64,000 bases of DNA, from assembly GCA_031082225.1 (NCBI GenBank), contig JAVHLG010000005.1, positions 1 to 64,000 of the forward strand, in the 5' to 3' direction. Positions within the stretch are counted from its first letter, which is position 1. The number at the start of each line of letters is the position of its first letter. Origin of the DNA: Desulfovibrionaceae bacterium. GTDB lineage: Bacteria > Desulfobacterota > Desulfovibrionia > Desulfovibrionales > Desulfovibrionaceae. Below are positions 9,544 to 19,132 of this stretch, piece after piece. A program made the translations under genes and the position numbers. The notes beneath the pieces were generated by a model. It had not been told where the DNA came from, made no database searches, and was given only the letters and a program-made list of their open reading frames with translations.

Positions 9544-10533
9544 ATGCACATCATAACCGGCGGGGCGGGATTTATCGGCAGCGCCATCGTGTGGAAATTA
9601 AACAGCATGGGGGTTGACGACATCCTGATCGTGGACGACCTGGGGCATGACGACAAATTCAAAAATCTCGTGGGGCTCAGGTTCACCGACTATCTGCACA
9701 AGGACGAATTTCTCCACCGCATCGAGGCCCATACCGACCCCTTCAATCCGGCGGCCCTGGTGCACATGGGGGCCAATTCCTCCACCACCGAGACCGACGC
9801 CGAACTGCTCATGCGCGTCAACTACCACTATTCCAAAGCCGTCTGCCAGTACGCCACAAGCCGTGACGCCCGCTTCATCCATGCCTCAAGCGCGGCAACC
9901 TACGGCGACGGGTCGCGCGGCTTCGACGACGACCCCGCCGCCCTGGACACCTTGCGCCCCTTAAACATGTACGCCCTGACCAAGCATCTCTTCGACTTGT
10001 GGCTCAGGCGTCACGGGTATCTTTCCCGGGTGGCCAGCCTCAAGTTTTTCAACGTGTTCGGCCCCAACGAATACCACAAGGGAGAGATGCGCAGCGTGGT
10101 CTGCAAGGCCTTTGAAAAGATCCGCGACACCGGCCGACTGGCGCTTTTCAAGTCCGACCGCACGGACTATCCCGACGGCGGCCAGATGCGGGATTTCGTG
10201 TGGGTCAAGGACTGCGCCGAGGTGGTCTGCTGGCTTCTGGACAATCCCCACGTCGGCGGCATCTTAAACGTGGGCACGGGAAAGGCCCGGACCTGGAACG
10301 ACCTGGCCCGGGCGGTCTTTGCGGCCATGGGCCGGGAACCGAAGATCGACTATGTGGAGATGCCCGGCAAACTTCGCGGCAAGTACCAGTATTTCACCGA
10401 GGCCAGGATGGAGCGCCTGCGCGCCGCCGGATACCAAGTCCCCATGACCCCGCTTGAAGACGCGGTGGCGGACTACGTGACCGGCTATCTGGCCACGGAT
10501 CAGCCCTATCTGGCGGCTACCTCTTACGCTTGA
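9544..10533 (+). CDS. hldD: ADP-L-glycero-D-manno-heptose-6-epimerase
   Basis: This 329-residue extended short-chain dehydrogenase has an N-terminal NADP-binding motif ITGGAGFIGSAIVWKLN and the catalytic YALTK (within RPLNMYALTKHLFD). A heptose-epimerase-type C-terminus contains GQMRDFVWVKDCAEV. It converts ADP-D-glycero-beta-D-manno-heptose to the L form for LPS inner core. The ATG at 9544 is preceded by GGGGAGG; an earlier in-frame start at 9490 would precede the Rossmann motif by 18 extra residues. Its last 17 bases overlap the convergent mutL gene. Confidence 0.93.
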   Translation: MHIITGGAGFIGSAIVWKLNSMGVDDILIVDDLGHDDKFKNLVGLRFTDYLHKDEFLHRIEAHTDPFNPAALVHMGANSSTTETDAELLMRVNYHYSKAVCQYATSRDARFIHASSAATYGDGSRGFDDDPAALDTLRPLNMYALTKHLFDLWLRRHGYLSRVASLKFFNVFGPNEYHKGEMRSVVCKAFEKIRDTGRLALFKSDRTDYPDGGQMRDFVWVKDCAEVVCWLLDNPHVGGILNVGTGKARTWNDLARAVFAAMGREPKIDYVEMPGKLRGKYQYFTEARMERLRAAGYQVPMTPLEDAVADYVTGYLATDQPYLAATSYA

Positions 10534-12634
10534 ACAGCCGCTCCAGCTCATGTTCCGTGAACCGCACGGCCACCGGCCGACCGTGGGGGCAGTAGTCCCG
10601 CTCGGGACATTCCCTCCAGCTCGCAAGCAGGGCCAGGGCCTCGTCCGGGGCCAGGCGCGTCCCGGCCTTGATCGCCCCCTTGCAGGACAGAAGCGTCCAT
10701 AAGTCTTCGATTTTTTTTGCCTGTCCGGACAGGGCGGCGCGCAGATAGTCCCCGGCCTCGGCCACGGTCAGAGACGGGGGCAGGCCCTTGATCGCCAGCA
10801 CCCCGGGGGCGGCGCGCTCCAGGTCGAAGCCCACGGCCCGCAACTCGTCCCACAGCTTGTCCAGCATGGCCTGTTCGGACTTGTGCAGGGCCACCTGGAG
10901 GGGAATCCCCAGGGGCCGGGAATCGCCGCGACGGCCATCCCGGCGCATGGCCGCAAAAAGCACCCGCTCGTGGGCCGCGTGCTGATCCACCAGGGTCAGG
11001 GCCGCCCCCCCCATGCGCACCAGGAGATAGGTGTCCGCGAACTGCCCCAGGTATTCGATCTCCTCGTTCCCGTGCCCCATTCCCTTGCCGGGCACGACCC
11101 CGGCCGGGGCCGAGGCGTCGCGCACGGTCGCGGTCGGGCCCGATCCAGGCTCCCGGTCCTTCCCGGGCGGGGGGGCCAGAAACGGCCGGTCGTCGCCTGG
11201 GCGGGACGCGGCGTCGGCAAAGGGCGATTCGGCGTGTCGCGTCCCCCCGGCGTGGGGAGCGGCCCAGTCCGTCCGGACGGGCTGAGCGGACTGGCCGGTA
11301 TGAGTGGATCGGGCGGCCTGGGCAGCCACGGCCGGAGGGTCCACGTTGCGCGTGGCCTGGGGCCATGCCCCGGAAGACCGGGCGGGCTCGCGCAGAAGCG
11401 GCGGCGGGGTCAGGGAGGAGTCCCGGGGATCGGGAAACGAGTCCGGTTCGGAAAAGGGTCGCGGCCCGGCATAGGGCGGTTCCGGGGAGGCCGCCTGCCG
11501 GTCCTGCTCCTGGTTGTGGGCCGCGAAATCCCGGTAGCCCGGATATTTTTCCGGCTCGCCCCGGCCCGACAGCCAGGGCTCGGGGGCGGGCGAGGTGCGC
11601 ATCACGCTGGCCTTGTCCAGGGCCTCGGACACGGCCCGGCGCACCAGGGTGAAGATGCGCGATTCCTCGCGGAAGCGGACCTCGCTTTTGGCCGGGTGGA
11701 CGTTGACGTCCACGTCTTCGGGCGGCATGGCCAGAAAGATGGCGGCCTGGGGATATTCCCGGGACAATAGCCGCCCCTTGTAGGCCTCGCGCACGGCGGA
11801 CAGGAGCACCCGGTCGCGCACATGGCGGCCGTTCACGAAAAAAAGCATGCGGTCGGCCCGGGCCTGGGCCGTGAGCGGCCTGCCCACAAGCCCGGTCACC
11901 GTGAACCCGTCATGGGCCAGGGACACCGCCACCATGTCCTCGGTCACCGCCGGGGGCCACATGCCCGCCAGCCTGGCCTGGAGGGTCTGTCCGGCCGGAA
12001 AGCGATGTACCGTGCGGCCGCCGCAGGTCAGCTTGAAGGCCACGTCAAGCCTGGCCAGGGCCAGGCGGCACAGGGTCTCCACGCACAGCTTGGTTTCCGT
12101 GGCCTCGGTCTTGAGAAATTTGAGCCGGGCCGGAACCCCGGCGAAGAGATCCCGGACCTCGATGCGGGTTCCCCGGGTCATGGCCGCCGGGCCCTGGTCC
12201 GTGATGCGGCCGTTTACGACCTCGATCATGGCCGCTTCCTCGTAGCCCTGGCAGGCCGAGGTGCAGCGGAACAGGGACACGGAGGCGATGCTCGGCAGGG
12301 CCTCGCCCCGGAATCCGTAGCTGCCGATGGTGGACAGCTCGGCCAGACTGGCCAGCTTGCTGGTGGCGTGGCGGGTCACGGCCAGGGACAGTTCCGCCGC
12401 GGTCATGCCGAAGCCGTTGTCCTGGACCTGGATGAGCCCCCGGCCGCCGCCCTCGACCACGGCCTCCACCCGGGTGGCCCCGGCGTCCAGGCTGTTCTCC
12501 ACCAGTTCCTTGAGCACGCTGGCCGGACGCTCCACCACCTCGCCGGCCGCGATCTGGTTTTGCAACTCGGGCGGCAGGATGCGGATGGGGCGGGAGACGG
12601 CCGGACGCAGTGTGCGCGTATCGTCATTTCCCAT
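10517..12634 (-). CDS. mutL: DNA mismatch repair protein MutL
   Basis: The protein has 705 residues. The N-terminal GHKL ATPase carries IRILPPELQNQIAAGEVVER, NSLDAGATRV, QDNGFGM and GFRGEALPSIASV. A long Pro/Ser/Arg-rich linker (roughly residues 350-510) leads to the C-terminal dimerisation domain. I do not see a clear DQHA(x)2E(x)4E endonuclease site: the sequence reads LVDQHAAHERVLFAA, which is the DQHAAHER form typical of E. coli-like non-endonuclease MutL as well. The linker is low-complexity and high in GC, as is usual. It ends in a convergent 17-base overlap with hldD. Confidence 0.95.
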   Translation of the reverse strand: MGNDDTRTLRPAVSRPIRILPPELQNQIAAGEVVERPASVLKELVENSLDAGATRVEAVVEGGGRGLIQVQDNGFGMTAAELSLAVTRHATSKLASLAELSTIGSYGFRGEALPSIASVSLFRCTSACQGYEEAAMIEVVNGRITDQGPAAMTRGTRIEVRDLFAGVPARLKFLKTEATETKLCVETLCRLALARLDVAFKLTCGGRTVHRFPAGQTLQARLAGMWPPAVTEDMVAVSLAHDGFTVTGLVGRPLTAQARADRMLFFVNGRHVRDRVLLSAVREAYKGRLLSREYPQAAIFLAMPPEDVDVNVHPAKSEVRFREESRIFTLVRRAVSEALDKASVMRTSPAPEPWLSGRGEPEKYPGYRDFAAHNQEQDRQAASPEPPYAGPRPFSEPDSFPDPRDSSLTPPPLLREPARSSGAWPQATRNVDPPAVAAQAARSTHTGQSAQPVRTDWAAPHAGGTRHAESPFADAASRPGDDRPFLAPPPGKDREPGSGPTATVRDASAPAGVVPGKGMGHGNEEIEYLGQFADTYLLVRMGGAALTLVDQHAAHERVLFAAMRRDGRRGDSRPLGIPLQVALHKSEQAMLDKLWDELRAVGFDLERAAPGVLAIKGLPPSLTVAEAGDYLRAALSGQAKKIEDLWTLLSCKGAIKAGTRLAPDEALALLASWRECPERDYCPHGRPVAVRFTEHELERLFKRKR

Positions 12635-12699
12635 GACAGACCGGTATCACGGCGCGTTCCGGTTGAACAGGGCCGGACGCAACGCCCGTTGGGGAGGCC

Positions 12700-13497
12700 T
12701 TAGGCGGGCCAGAAAAAAAAGACCGCAACCGCCAGGACCAGCCGATACCAGGCAAAGGGGCGCAGGGTGGTGCGGCCAAGCAGCAGAATAAATCCCTTGA
12801 CCGCGGCCCAGGCCGCAAAAAACGAGACCACGAAACCCACGGCCAACATCAGCAGATCCCCGGCCTCGAAGAGGTGGTAGCTTTTATAGAAGTCATAGGC
12901 CGTGGCCAGGCACATGATGGGCACGGCGGCGATGAAGGAATATTCCGCGGCCAGGGAGCGCTTGGCCCCAAGCAGCATGCCGCCCATGATGGTCGCGGCC
13001 GAGCGGGAAAACCCCGGCCACAGGGACAGGCATTGGAACACCCCGATGCCCAGGGCCAGGGCCGGGGAGATGTCGTCCAGGGTCTCGAAGCGCACCCGGC
13101 GGCGCGTGGCCTCGACCACCAGGATGGCCACGGCCCCCACGGCCAGGGCCAGGGCCACGGTGGTTGGCCCGAACAGGTGGGTCTTGATGGCCTTGTGGGT
13201 CAGAAAGCCCACCAGGGCTGCGGGGATGCAGGTCAGCCCCAAAAGGACGATCCCCCGCAGTCCCGAGAACCGCTGGTAGGGGTTGGCCCGCATAAGCCCG
13301 AGAAAACGGTCCCGGTACATGACCACCACGGCCAAAATGGCCCCGAGCTGGATGATGACCTCGAAGCTGGCGGCCTTCTCGCCGGTAAAATGCATGAGAT
13401 GCCCGGCCAGGATCAGGTGCCCGGTGGAGGACACGGGTAAAAACTCGGTCAGTCCCTCGATGATCCCCAAAACGATGGCGGAAAGAATCTGGTCCAT
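12700..13497 (-). CDS. uppP: Undecaprenyl-diphosphatase UppP/BacA
   Basis: The 265-residue polytopic membrane protein carries the two family signatures GLTEFLPVSSTGHLIL (near residues 17-32) and LWPGFSRSAATIMGGMLLG. It dephosphorylates undecaprenyl diphosphate to recycle the peptidoglycan lipid carrier and can confer bacitracin resistance. The start at 13497 (MDQILSAIVLGIIEG) places the first membrane helix at the N-terminus; upstream in-frame sequence looks non-coding. It follows mutL on the same strand, with its stop 65 bases upstream of the mutL start. Confidence 0.95.
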   Translation of the reverse strand: MDQILSAIVLGIIEGLTEFLPVSSTGHLILAGHLMHFTGEKAASFEVIIQLGAILAVVVMYRDRFLGLMRANPYQRFSGLRGIVLLGLTCIPAALVGFLTHKAIKTHLFGPTTVALALAVGAVAILVVEATRRRVRFETLDDISPALALGIGVFQCLSLWPGFSRSAATIMGGMLLGAKRSLAAEYSFIAAVPIMCLATAYDFYKSYHLFEAGDLLMLAVGFVVSFFAAWAAVKGFILLLGRTTLRPFAWYRLVLAVAVFFFWPA

Positions 13498-13655
13498 GAA
13501 ACGCTCGTGCGGGCTGGCGGTTTGGCGATGTGCGGCGGGAAGGAAACCACGGTCGCGGCGAAATGGCGTGAATCCGGCGCAACTACCCGAAGACGGGCCA
13601 CGTTGCAAGGGCCGGGCAGGTGGTGTAGGCAGTCAAAAGACCGCAAGGAGCGCCC

Positions 13656-13856
13656 ATGAGCACCATTATGCCCCAAGATGAACTGTTCCGGAAGGCCGTG
13701 GCCTGGATATGCGCCGCCAAGGGCGAATCCCGGGACTCGATTCCGGTTTTGGTGGAAAAAGCCGCCGTGAGATTCAACCTCGGTCCCAAGGACGCGGAGT
13801 TTCTGGTCAAGTTTTTGCGCGAACAGTCCGGCGACGCGGTTTTGTCCGAATCTTGA
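13656..13856 (+). CDS. Small conserved-looking cytoplasmic protein (66 aa)
   Basis: The 66-residue ORF has AAGGAG about seven bases ahead of its ATG and uses GC-rich third positions like its neighbours. The sequence (MPQDELFRKAVAWICAAKGE, then KDAEFLVKFLREQ) is amphipathic and helical with no signal or membrane segment. I do not recognise a named domain. It sits in the divergent gap from uppP and its last 50 bases overlap, antisense, the tail of engB. It looks real but its function is unknown. Confidence 0.65.
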   Translation: MSTIMPQDELFRKAVAWICAAKGESRDSIPVLVEKAAVRFNLGPKDAEFLVKFLREQSGDAVLSES

Positions 13857-14577
13857 CCCCGGGGGCGGCGTTCGCCGGATCGGCCTGGGGCGTCTTTGGC
13901 CCGGGCGCGTCCTTTTGGGGGGGCGTCGGGCCCGGCCCGGGGTCGGCCGCCGTGGCCTGGACAGGGAGAGACCCTGCGGAGCCGTCTCCCGGATTGACCA
14001 GCCGGGCGATTTCGGCCCACAGGTCGGCGCGGCCAAGGCCCGTCTTGCCGGAAAAAACCAGGGGCGGCACGGTCAGGATGTCCGCCCACATCCGTTTTTT
14101 GGCCTCGCGCTCCCGCTGGCTGCATTTGTCCGCCTTGGTCAAAACCACCATGGTCGGCAGTCCCTGCCCCGAGGCATAGGCCAGAAGGTCCAGGTCCAGG
14201 GCCTGGGGCGGCAGGCGGCAGTCCACCACGGCCATGACCGCCCGCAGCCACGGATTGTCGGTCAAATAGACATCGATGAGCTTGGCCCATTTCTCGCGTT
14301 CGGTCTTGGCGCAGCGGGCATAGCCGTAGCCGGGAAGGTCCACCAGGTAGAACTCCCCGGGACGGATGTGGTAGAAGTTGAGGCTTCGGGTCTTGCCCGG
14401 GGTGGCGCTGATCTTGGCCAGGCCCTTGCGGCCCCCGAGCATGTTCACCAGCGTGGACTTGCCCACGTTGGAGCGTCCGGCCAGGGCCACCTGGGGCGCG
14501 GGCACGGGCCTTAACTGCGACGGCAGATAGATGGTGTCGGTCAGGGTCATGACCACCGGGGACGTATCGGGTTTCAT
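13807..14577 (-). CDS. engB: Ribosome biogenesis GTP-binding protein EngB (YsxC/YihA)
   Basis: The G domain is complete: G1 LAGRSNVGKSTLVNML, G2 SATPGKT, G3 VDLPGYGYA, G4 LTKADKC and G5 FSGKTGLG. The family helps mature the large ribosomal subunit. The 256-residue product is about 55 residues longer than usual because of a Pro/Ala-rich tail ending in basic RTKPRRRTVRAKT. The start at 14577 (MKPDTSPVVMTLTDTIYL) is chosen because upstream in-frame residues do not fit the family. The tail overlaps the opposite-strand 66-aa gene. Confidence 0.93.
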   Translation of the reverse strand: MKPDTSPVVMTLTDTIYLPSQLRPVPAPQVALAGRSNVGKSTLVNMLGGRKGLAKISATPGKTRSLNFYHIRPGEFYLVDLPGYGYARCAKTEREKWAKLIDVYLTDNPWLRAVMAVVDCRLPPQALDLDLLAYASGQGLPTMVVLTKADKCSQREREAKKRMWADILTVPPLVFSGKTGLGRADLWAEIARLVNPGDGSAGSLPVQATAADPGPGPTPPQKDAPGPKTPQADPANAAPGVKIRTKPRRRTVRAKT

Positions 14578-14733
14578 GTCCGCATGTGTGGCCTGTCGAT
14601 GCCCCGGCGTCAAGCCCTGGATGCGGCGAACGCCAGCCAAACCTTCATGCCGGACTTGAAGTTTTGGCAATTTTGCCGCACAGTGCCGCCTGTTTGCGTT
14701 GATTTCAACGTGTGCCGGGAGAGGGGATACGCC

Positions 14734-15219
14734 ATGCGCACCTTCACGATTTTGATTGCCAACGGCCCAAACCTGGGGCACATCGGCCGACGCCAGCCGG
14801 AAATCTACGGCAGCCGGTCCCTGGCCGACCTGCCCGAGCTCATCCGGGACATCCTCGGGCCGGACAAGGCCTCACGCATCACCCTTGAGCATTTCCAGGC
14901 CAATGGCGAGGGACAGCTCATCGACCGTCTGGAGGCGGCCATGCGCCAGGGCGTGGACGGCATCGTGCTCAACGCCGGGGCCTACACCCACACCAGCCTG
15001 GCCCTGGCCGACTGCCTGGCCTGGATCGGCATCCCTTGCGTCGAGGTGCACTTAAGCAACATTTTGGCCCGAAACGACGAGCCTTTGCGGCATAAAAGCC
15101 TCATCGGCCGCGCCGCAATCGGGGTGATCGCCGGTTTCGGCCTGCACAGCTACGCCCTGGGCGTGTGCGCCCTGTGGCAACGGTTCATGGACACCGCACA
15201 ACACACACCAAAGGAGTGA
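14734..15219 (+). CDS. aroQ: Type II 3-dehydroquinate dehydratase
   Basis: The 161-residue protein has the type II dehydroquinase pattern: an N-terminal [20 protein letters not shown] (active-site loop), central [12 protein letters not shown], and EVHLSN with the catalytic histidine. It dehydrates 3-dehydroquinate to 3-dehydroshikimate in the shikimate pathway. Some positions differ from the textbook motifs (GPNLGHIG rather than GPNLNLLG, and NDEPLRHKS where REEFRHHS is common). The start at 14734 precedes the first beta strand. efp follows two bases after the stop. Confidence 0.9.
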   Translation: MRTFTILIANGPNLGHIGRRQPEIYGSRSLADLPELIRDILGPDKASRITLEHFQANGEGQLIDRLEAAMRQGVDGIVLNAGAYTHTSLALADCLAWIGIPCVEVHLSNILARNDEPLRHKSLIGRAAIGVIAGFGLHSYALGVCALWQRFMDTAQHTPKE

Positions 15220-15221
15220 CA

Positions 15222-15779
15222 ATGCTTTCGACCACGGATTTCCGTCGGGGACTCAAGATCGAATGGGACGGAGTCCCTTACGAAATCGTCGATTTCCAGC
15301 ACGTCAAGCCCGGCAAGGGCGGGGCCTTCGTGCGCACCAAGCTGAAAAACATGCTCAACGGCCGGGTGGTGGAAAACACCTTCCGCTCCGGGGAAAAGGT
15401 GGAAAAGCCGGACCTGGAGACCCGCGAGATGCAGTTTCTCTACCGCGAAGGCCCGGATTTCGTGTTCATGGACATGTCGAGCTACGAGCAGACCCATGTG
15501 GGCGGCGCCCAACTCGGCGACAAGGGCGGCTACCTCGTGGACGGCATGGAGCTCAAGATGCTCATGTACAACGGCGCGCCCCTGGACATCGACCTTCCGG
15601 CCTCGGTCATCCTGGTGGTGGCGGACACGGAGCCCGGCGTGAAGGGCGACACCGTCAGCGGGGCCAGCAAAACAGCCAAGCTGGAGTCGGGCATCACCGT
15701 CACCGTGCCGCTTTTCATCAACACCGGCGAACGCATCAAGGTCGATACCAGGTCTGGCGAGTACATTGGCCGAGAATAG
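15222..15779 (+). CDS. efp: Elongation factor P
   Basis: This is a 185-residue EF-P of normal length with KOW-like domain I ([20 protein letters not shown]), where the modified lysine lies in the PGKGGA loop, and two OB-fold domains. EF-P relieves ribosome stalling at polyproline tracts. The start at 15222 has AAGGAG upstream. The gene overlaps the proposed ftsK start by 14 bases. No epmA or epmB is present in the window. Confidence 0.96.
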   Translation: MLSTTDFRRGLKIEWDGVPYEIVDFQHVKPGKGGAFVRTKLKNMLNGRVVENTFRSGEKVEKPDLETREMQFLYREGPDFVFMDMSSYEQTHVGGAQLGDKGGYLVDGMELKMLMYNGAPLDIDLPASVILVVADTEPGVKGDTVSGASKTAKLESGITVTVPLFINTGERIKVDTRSGEYIGRE

Positions 15780-18078
15780 CGCACAAGGCGGCGGGCCCCG
15801 GTATTTCCGGGAGATGGCGGGACTGTTCCTCCTTTTCATGGGGGCGTTCACCGCCGTCAGCCTGGCCACCTACGACTACCTCGATCCGAGCCTGACCCAG
15901 CATGTGGGCCCCGGGCACGAGATCCGCAACATGGCCGGGCGGGCCGGGGCCTACTGGGCCGGTTTTCTCGTCGATATATGCGGCGTGGGGGCCTTTTTCC
16001 TGCCGCTGTGGTTTGTGTGGCTCACGGTGCGGACCTTTGTGCGGGACATCGGGCTTGGCCCCGTGCGCTGGTGCGGCATCGTCGTGCTTTTCGTCGTGGT
16101 TTCGGCCGCCTGCGCCACCGAGACCCTGCGCCCCCTGGTGTCGCTTGGCCAGGTGCAGGGCGGCGGCTACCTCGGCCGGGCCGCGTTCTCCATGCTCTCC
16201 ACCTGGCTTGGCGGATACGGCGGGGGGCTTTTGCTCTTTTTCCTGTCCGTATTTGCGGTGCAGCTCCTTTTCGGCTTGTCTTTCGACGCCGTATGGGGCC
16301 GGGCCGGGCGCGGCGTGTGGTGGCTGGCCCGCGCATGCTGGACGGTCCTGGGCTGCCTGGGGGCCATCCTGGGCCGGGGCGTTCGCGCCCTGTTTGCGCC
16401 CCGGGCCAGGCGCGTGGAGCCTGCCGCGCCTGCGGACCCGGAACGGACGGCAGGGGATTTTCCGGCCGACAGGCCTGTCGCGGATGAGGAGTTCATCTTT
16501 TCAGCCGAGGGGGGCGAGGTATCCGAGCCCCCGCGAAGCGCCGCGCCCGACGCCAAGCCCGCAGCGGCATCGCACAAGCGCCCGCGCAAGCCGCGTCCGG
16601 CCCCTCTCCAGGCCGATCCCGACGCGCCCCTGCCGCCCCTGGATCTCCTGAGTGTGCCGCCCCCGGCCAAGGGTCAGGGCCCGGACCCCGAGGCCGTGAG
16701 AAAGCAGGGCGAGAGCCTTGCCGGATGCCTGGCCGATTTCGACATCAAAGGGGAGTTGCAGCGCATCGTGCCCGGCCCCGTGGTGACCATGTTCGAATTC
16801 AAACCCGCCCCGGGCATCAAAATCAGCCGCATCGCTGGGCTGTCGGACGATCTGGCCCTGGCCATGAAGGCCCTGGCCGTGCGCATCGAGGCCCCCATCC
16901 CGGGCCGGGACACCGTGGGCGTGGAGATCCCCAACGCCAAGCGCCAGACCGTTTATCTGCGCGAGATACTCGAGTCCGAGGCCTTCACCTCCCAGGCGTC
17001 GAAGCTGACCCTGGCCATCGGCAAGGACATCCAGGGACGGCCCCAGGTGGCGGATCTGGCCAAGATGCCGCACCTTCTGGTGGCCGGGGCCACGGGCAGC
17101 GGCAAAAGCGTGTGCATCAACGGCATCCTCTTAAGCATCCTCTACAAGGCCCGGCCCGATGAGGTGAAGCTTCTGCTTGTGGACCCCAAGCGCATCGAGC
17201 TTTCGGTCTACAACGACCTGCCGCATCTGGTACATCCCGTGGTCACGGAAATGTCCATGGCCAAGAGCGCCCTGGACTGGGCCGTGCACGAGATGGACCG
17301 CCGCTATGAGGCCATGGCCCGTCTCGGGGTGCGCAACATCGCCGGATACTGGGAAAAACTGGAAAAGATGGGCGACAGCCGCCCCGATGAGCTGGCCGAC
17401 CTGACCCCCATGCCCTATCTGGTCATCATCATTGATGAGCTGGCCGATCTGATGATGACCGCGGCCAAGGAAGTGGAGATCAGCATCGTACGCCTGGCCC
17501 AGTTGGCCAGGGCCGCAGGCATCCACCTCATCCTGGCCACCCAGCGGCCCAGCGTGGACGTGGTCACCGGGCTCATCAAGGCCAACTTCCCCACCCGCAT
17601 TTCCTTCCAGGTCACCAGCAAGCATGATTCGCGCACCATCCTGGATACGGTGGGAGCGGAGCATCTGCTGGGGCGCGGGGACATGCTGTTCAAGCCCAGC
17701 GGCGGCAAGATGAGCCGCATGCACGGGGCGTTCGTCTCGGACGAGGAGACGGCCGAGGTGGTGGAATTTTGGAAACAGCGCGCCGCGCCGGGCTATGAGC
17801 TGGATTTTTCCGAATGGCAGAAGGAGGCGGCCGCAGGCCTGGACGGAAACGGCGAGAATGGCGGCGATGGTGGCGACGACACGGCCTCCGACCCCATCTA
17901 TCCCCAGGCTGTGGATTTTGTCATGGAGCAGGGCCGGGCCTCCATCTCGCTTATTCAGCGCCGGTTCCGCATCGGCTTCAACCGGGCGGCCCGGTTTATC
18001 GAACAGATGGAGCGCGACGGCATGCTCGGGCCCCAGGAAGGCAGCAAGCCGCGAGCGGTGTTGCGGGGGAAAGATTAG
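15766..18078 (+). CDS. ftsK: DNA translocase FtsK/SpoIIIE
   Basis: The 770-residue protein has about four N-terminal membrane helices (residues 15-170), a Pro/Ala-rich linker, then the motor with Walker [18 protein letters not shown] and Walker B-region [16 protein letters not shown]-terminal gamma winged-helix domain ([17 protein letters not shown]) reads KOPS/SRS sites. It pumps chromosomal DNA through the septum and activates XerCD. The proposed start is TTG at 15766, overlapping efp by 14 bases; an ATG at 15814 is the alternative. Confidence 0.94.
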   Translation: MAENSAQGGGPRYFREMAGLFLLFMGAFTAVSLATYDYLDPSLTQHVGPGHEIRNMAGRAGAYWAGFLVDICGVGAFFLPLWFVWLTVRTFVRDIGLGPVRWCGIVVLFVVVSAACATETLRPLVSLGQVQGGGYLGRAAFSMLSTWLGGYGGGLLLFFLSVFAVQLLFGLSFDAVWGRAGRGVWWLARACWTVLGCLGAILGRGVRALFAPRARRVEPAAPADPERTAGDFPADRPVADEEFIFSAEGGEVSEPPRSAAPDAKPAAASHKRPRKPRPAPLQADPDAPLPPLDLLSVPPPAKGQGPDPEAVRKQGESLAGCLADFDIKGELQRIVPGPVVTMFEFKPAPGIKISRIAGLSDDLALAMKALAVRIEAPIPGRDTVGVEIPNAKRQTVYLREILESEAFTSQASKLTLAIGKDIQGRPQVADLAKMPHLLVAGATGSGKSVCINGILLSILYKARPDEVKLLLVDPKRIELSVYNDLPHLVHPVVTEMSMAKSALDWAVHEMDRRYEAMARLGVRNIAGYWEKLEKMGDSRPDELADLTPMPYLVIIIDELADLMMTAAKEVEISIVRLAQLARAAGIHLILATQRPSVDVVTGLIKANFPTRISFQVTSKHDSRTILDTVGAEHLLGRGDMLFKPSGGKMSRMHGAFVSDEETAEVVEFWKQRAAPGYELDFSEWQKEAAAGLDGNGENGGDGGDDTASDPIYPQAVDFVMEQGRASISLIQRRFRIGFNRAARFIEQMERDGMLGPQEGSKPRAVLRGKD

Positions 18079-18102
18079 GGGACGGGACCGCAGGGGGAAA
18101 AA

Positions 18103-18140
18103 TGCCTCCGGCGGCCAAAGGGCTTCGCCCTTTGGAATCC
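18103..18140 (+). repeat. Hairpin resembling a dispersed Desulfovibrio intergenic element
   Basis: Downstream of ftsK, ATGCCTCCGGCGGC is followed by a perfect nine-base stem, CCAAAGGGC (18115-18123) and GCCCTTTGG (18127-18135), with a TTC loop. From memory, very similar text occurs many times between genes in Desulfovibrio genomes. It has no T-tract on the plus strand, so it may be an mRNA 3'-end or REP-like element rather than a classic terminator. Only one copy is in this window. Confidence 0.5.
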
Positions 18141-18254
18141 CTGACGATTTCAGAGAACTTTCGCGGTCTGAAACACGGGCTCCGGTCACGGAGCATGCTT
18201 CGGACTCCGTCCGGCCGGGCCCCGGGAAAGCGGGCAGGCAAAAAGGTGTGCAGC

Positions 18255-18917
18255 ATGAAAAAGATGATTCTGGCGTGTTTTCTGGTCGCCGTGTGGGCGG
18301 TTCCGGTTCGCGGCGCGGACCTGGTGGACGCCGTGCAAAAAAAATATGAATCGTTAGTAGGTTTTAAGGCAGAGTTCACGCAAGACTTGAAGAATTCGGC
18401 CAGCGGTGAGGGGGAAAAGCGTTCCGGGACCATCGCCTTCAAGAAACCGAGCCTGGTGCGCTGGGAGACGGTGACGCCTGAAAAGGAACTGCTGTTGGTG
18501 GGCAAGGACGTGGTCTGGGACTATTTCGAGGACGACCGCGAGGCCTTTCGGTATCCGGTGGAGGAAATCATCAACTCCAAGACCATGCTCAAGTTTCTGA
18601 CCGGCAAGGCCAATCTGCGCGAGGATTTCCACGTCTTCGAGGAACCGGATGCCGAGGCGTCAGGGCTGGTGCGGTTCAAGCTGGCGCCCAAGGAGCCGGA
18701 ACCCGGACTGGTCATGGCCCACGTCTGGGTCAACCCGGCGACGCAGATGATCATGCGTCTGTCCATCCAGGATTTCTACGCCAACACCAATGATCTGACC
18801 TTGAAAAATCTCACGCTCGAGGCCAGCCTGCCCGATTCCCTGTTTTCCTTCACCCCGCCCCCCGGCGTCGCCGTCCACGACAACACAGGGGCTGACGGGC
18901 GTTCCCTGTCCAAGTAG
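18255..18917 (+). CDS. lolA: Outer-membrane lipoprotein carrier protein LolA
   Basis: The 220-residue exported protein has a signal peptide (MKKMILACFLVAVWAVPVRG) and a LolA-fold body containing KYESLVGFKAEFTQDLKN, GTIAFKKPSLVRWE, LLVGKDVVWDYFEDDREAF and a C-terminal LPDSLFSFTPPPGVAV. LolA shuttles lipoproteins across the periplasm from LolCDE to the outer membrane. The gene lies 176 bases after ftsK, the ftsK-lolA order common in proteobacteria. A second, divergent LolA-like protein is encoded at 50984-51727. Confidence 0.92.
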   Translation: MKKMILACFLVAVWAVPVRGADLVDAVQKKYESLVGFKAEFTQDLKNSASGEGEKRSGTIAFKKPSLVRWETVTPEKELLLVGKDVVWDYFEDDREAFRYPVEEIINSKTMLKFLTGKANLREDFHVFEEPDAEASGLVRFKLAPKEPEPGLVMAHVWVNPATQMIMRLSIQDFYANTNDLTLKNLTLEASLPDSLFSFTPPPGVAVHDNTGADGRSLSK

Positions 18918-18926
18918 TCCGTCGCG

Positions 18927-19055
18927 TTATCGGCGTTTCATTTCTTGAAACAGCCCGAAGAGTGGCCCGCCCCAGGCGGATTCCACGCACGCCATGGCCC
19001 TGGTGGCGGTGAGCGGGGACGCCTCGTCGACAATCGCGTCCAGCCCCAGGGTCAT
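18927..19055 (-). CDS. Possible 42-residue ORF downstream of the pseudouridine synthase
   Basis: The ORF runs ATG at 19055 to TAA at 18927 and reads MTLGLDAIVDEASPLTATRA, then a short tail ending LFGLFQEMKRR. GGGAAGG lies immediately before the ATG. The codons look like neighbouring genes rather than noise. The stretch just upstream (19056-19132) is AT-rich. It could be a small gene or the C-terminal remnant of a longer one. I do not recognise a family. Confidence 0.3.
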   Translation of the reverse strand: MTLGLDAIVDEASPLTATRAMACVESAWGGPLFGLFQEMKRR

Positions 19056-19132
19056 GCCTTCCCGGGTCGTATCTTTATTACGACATCAAAAGCAATGCGA
19101 AATCGTCATACGTTTTGTTGACGTTTCGATTA

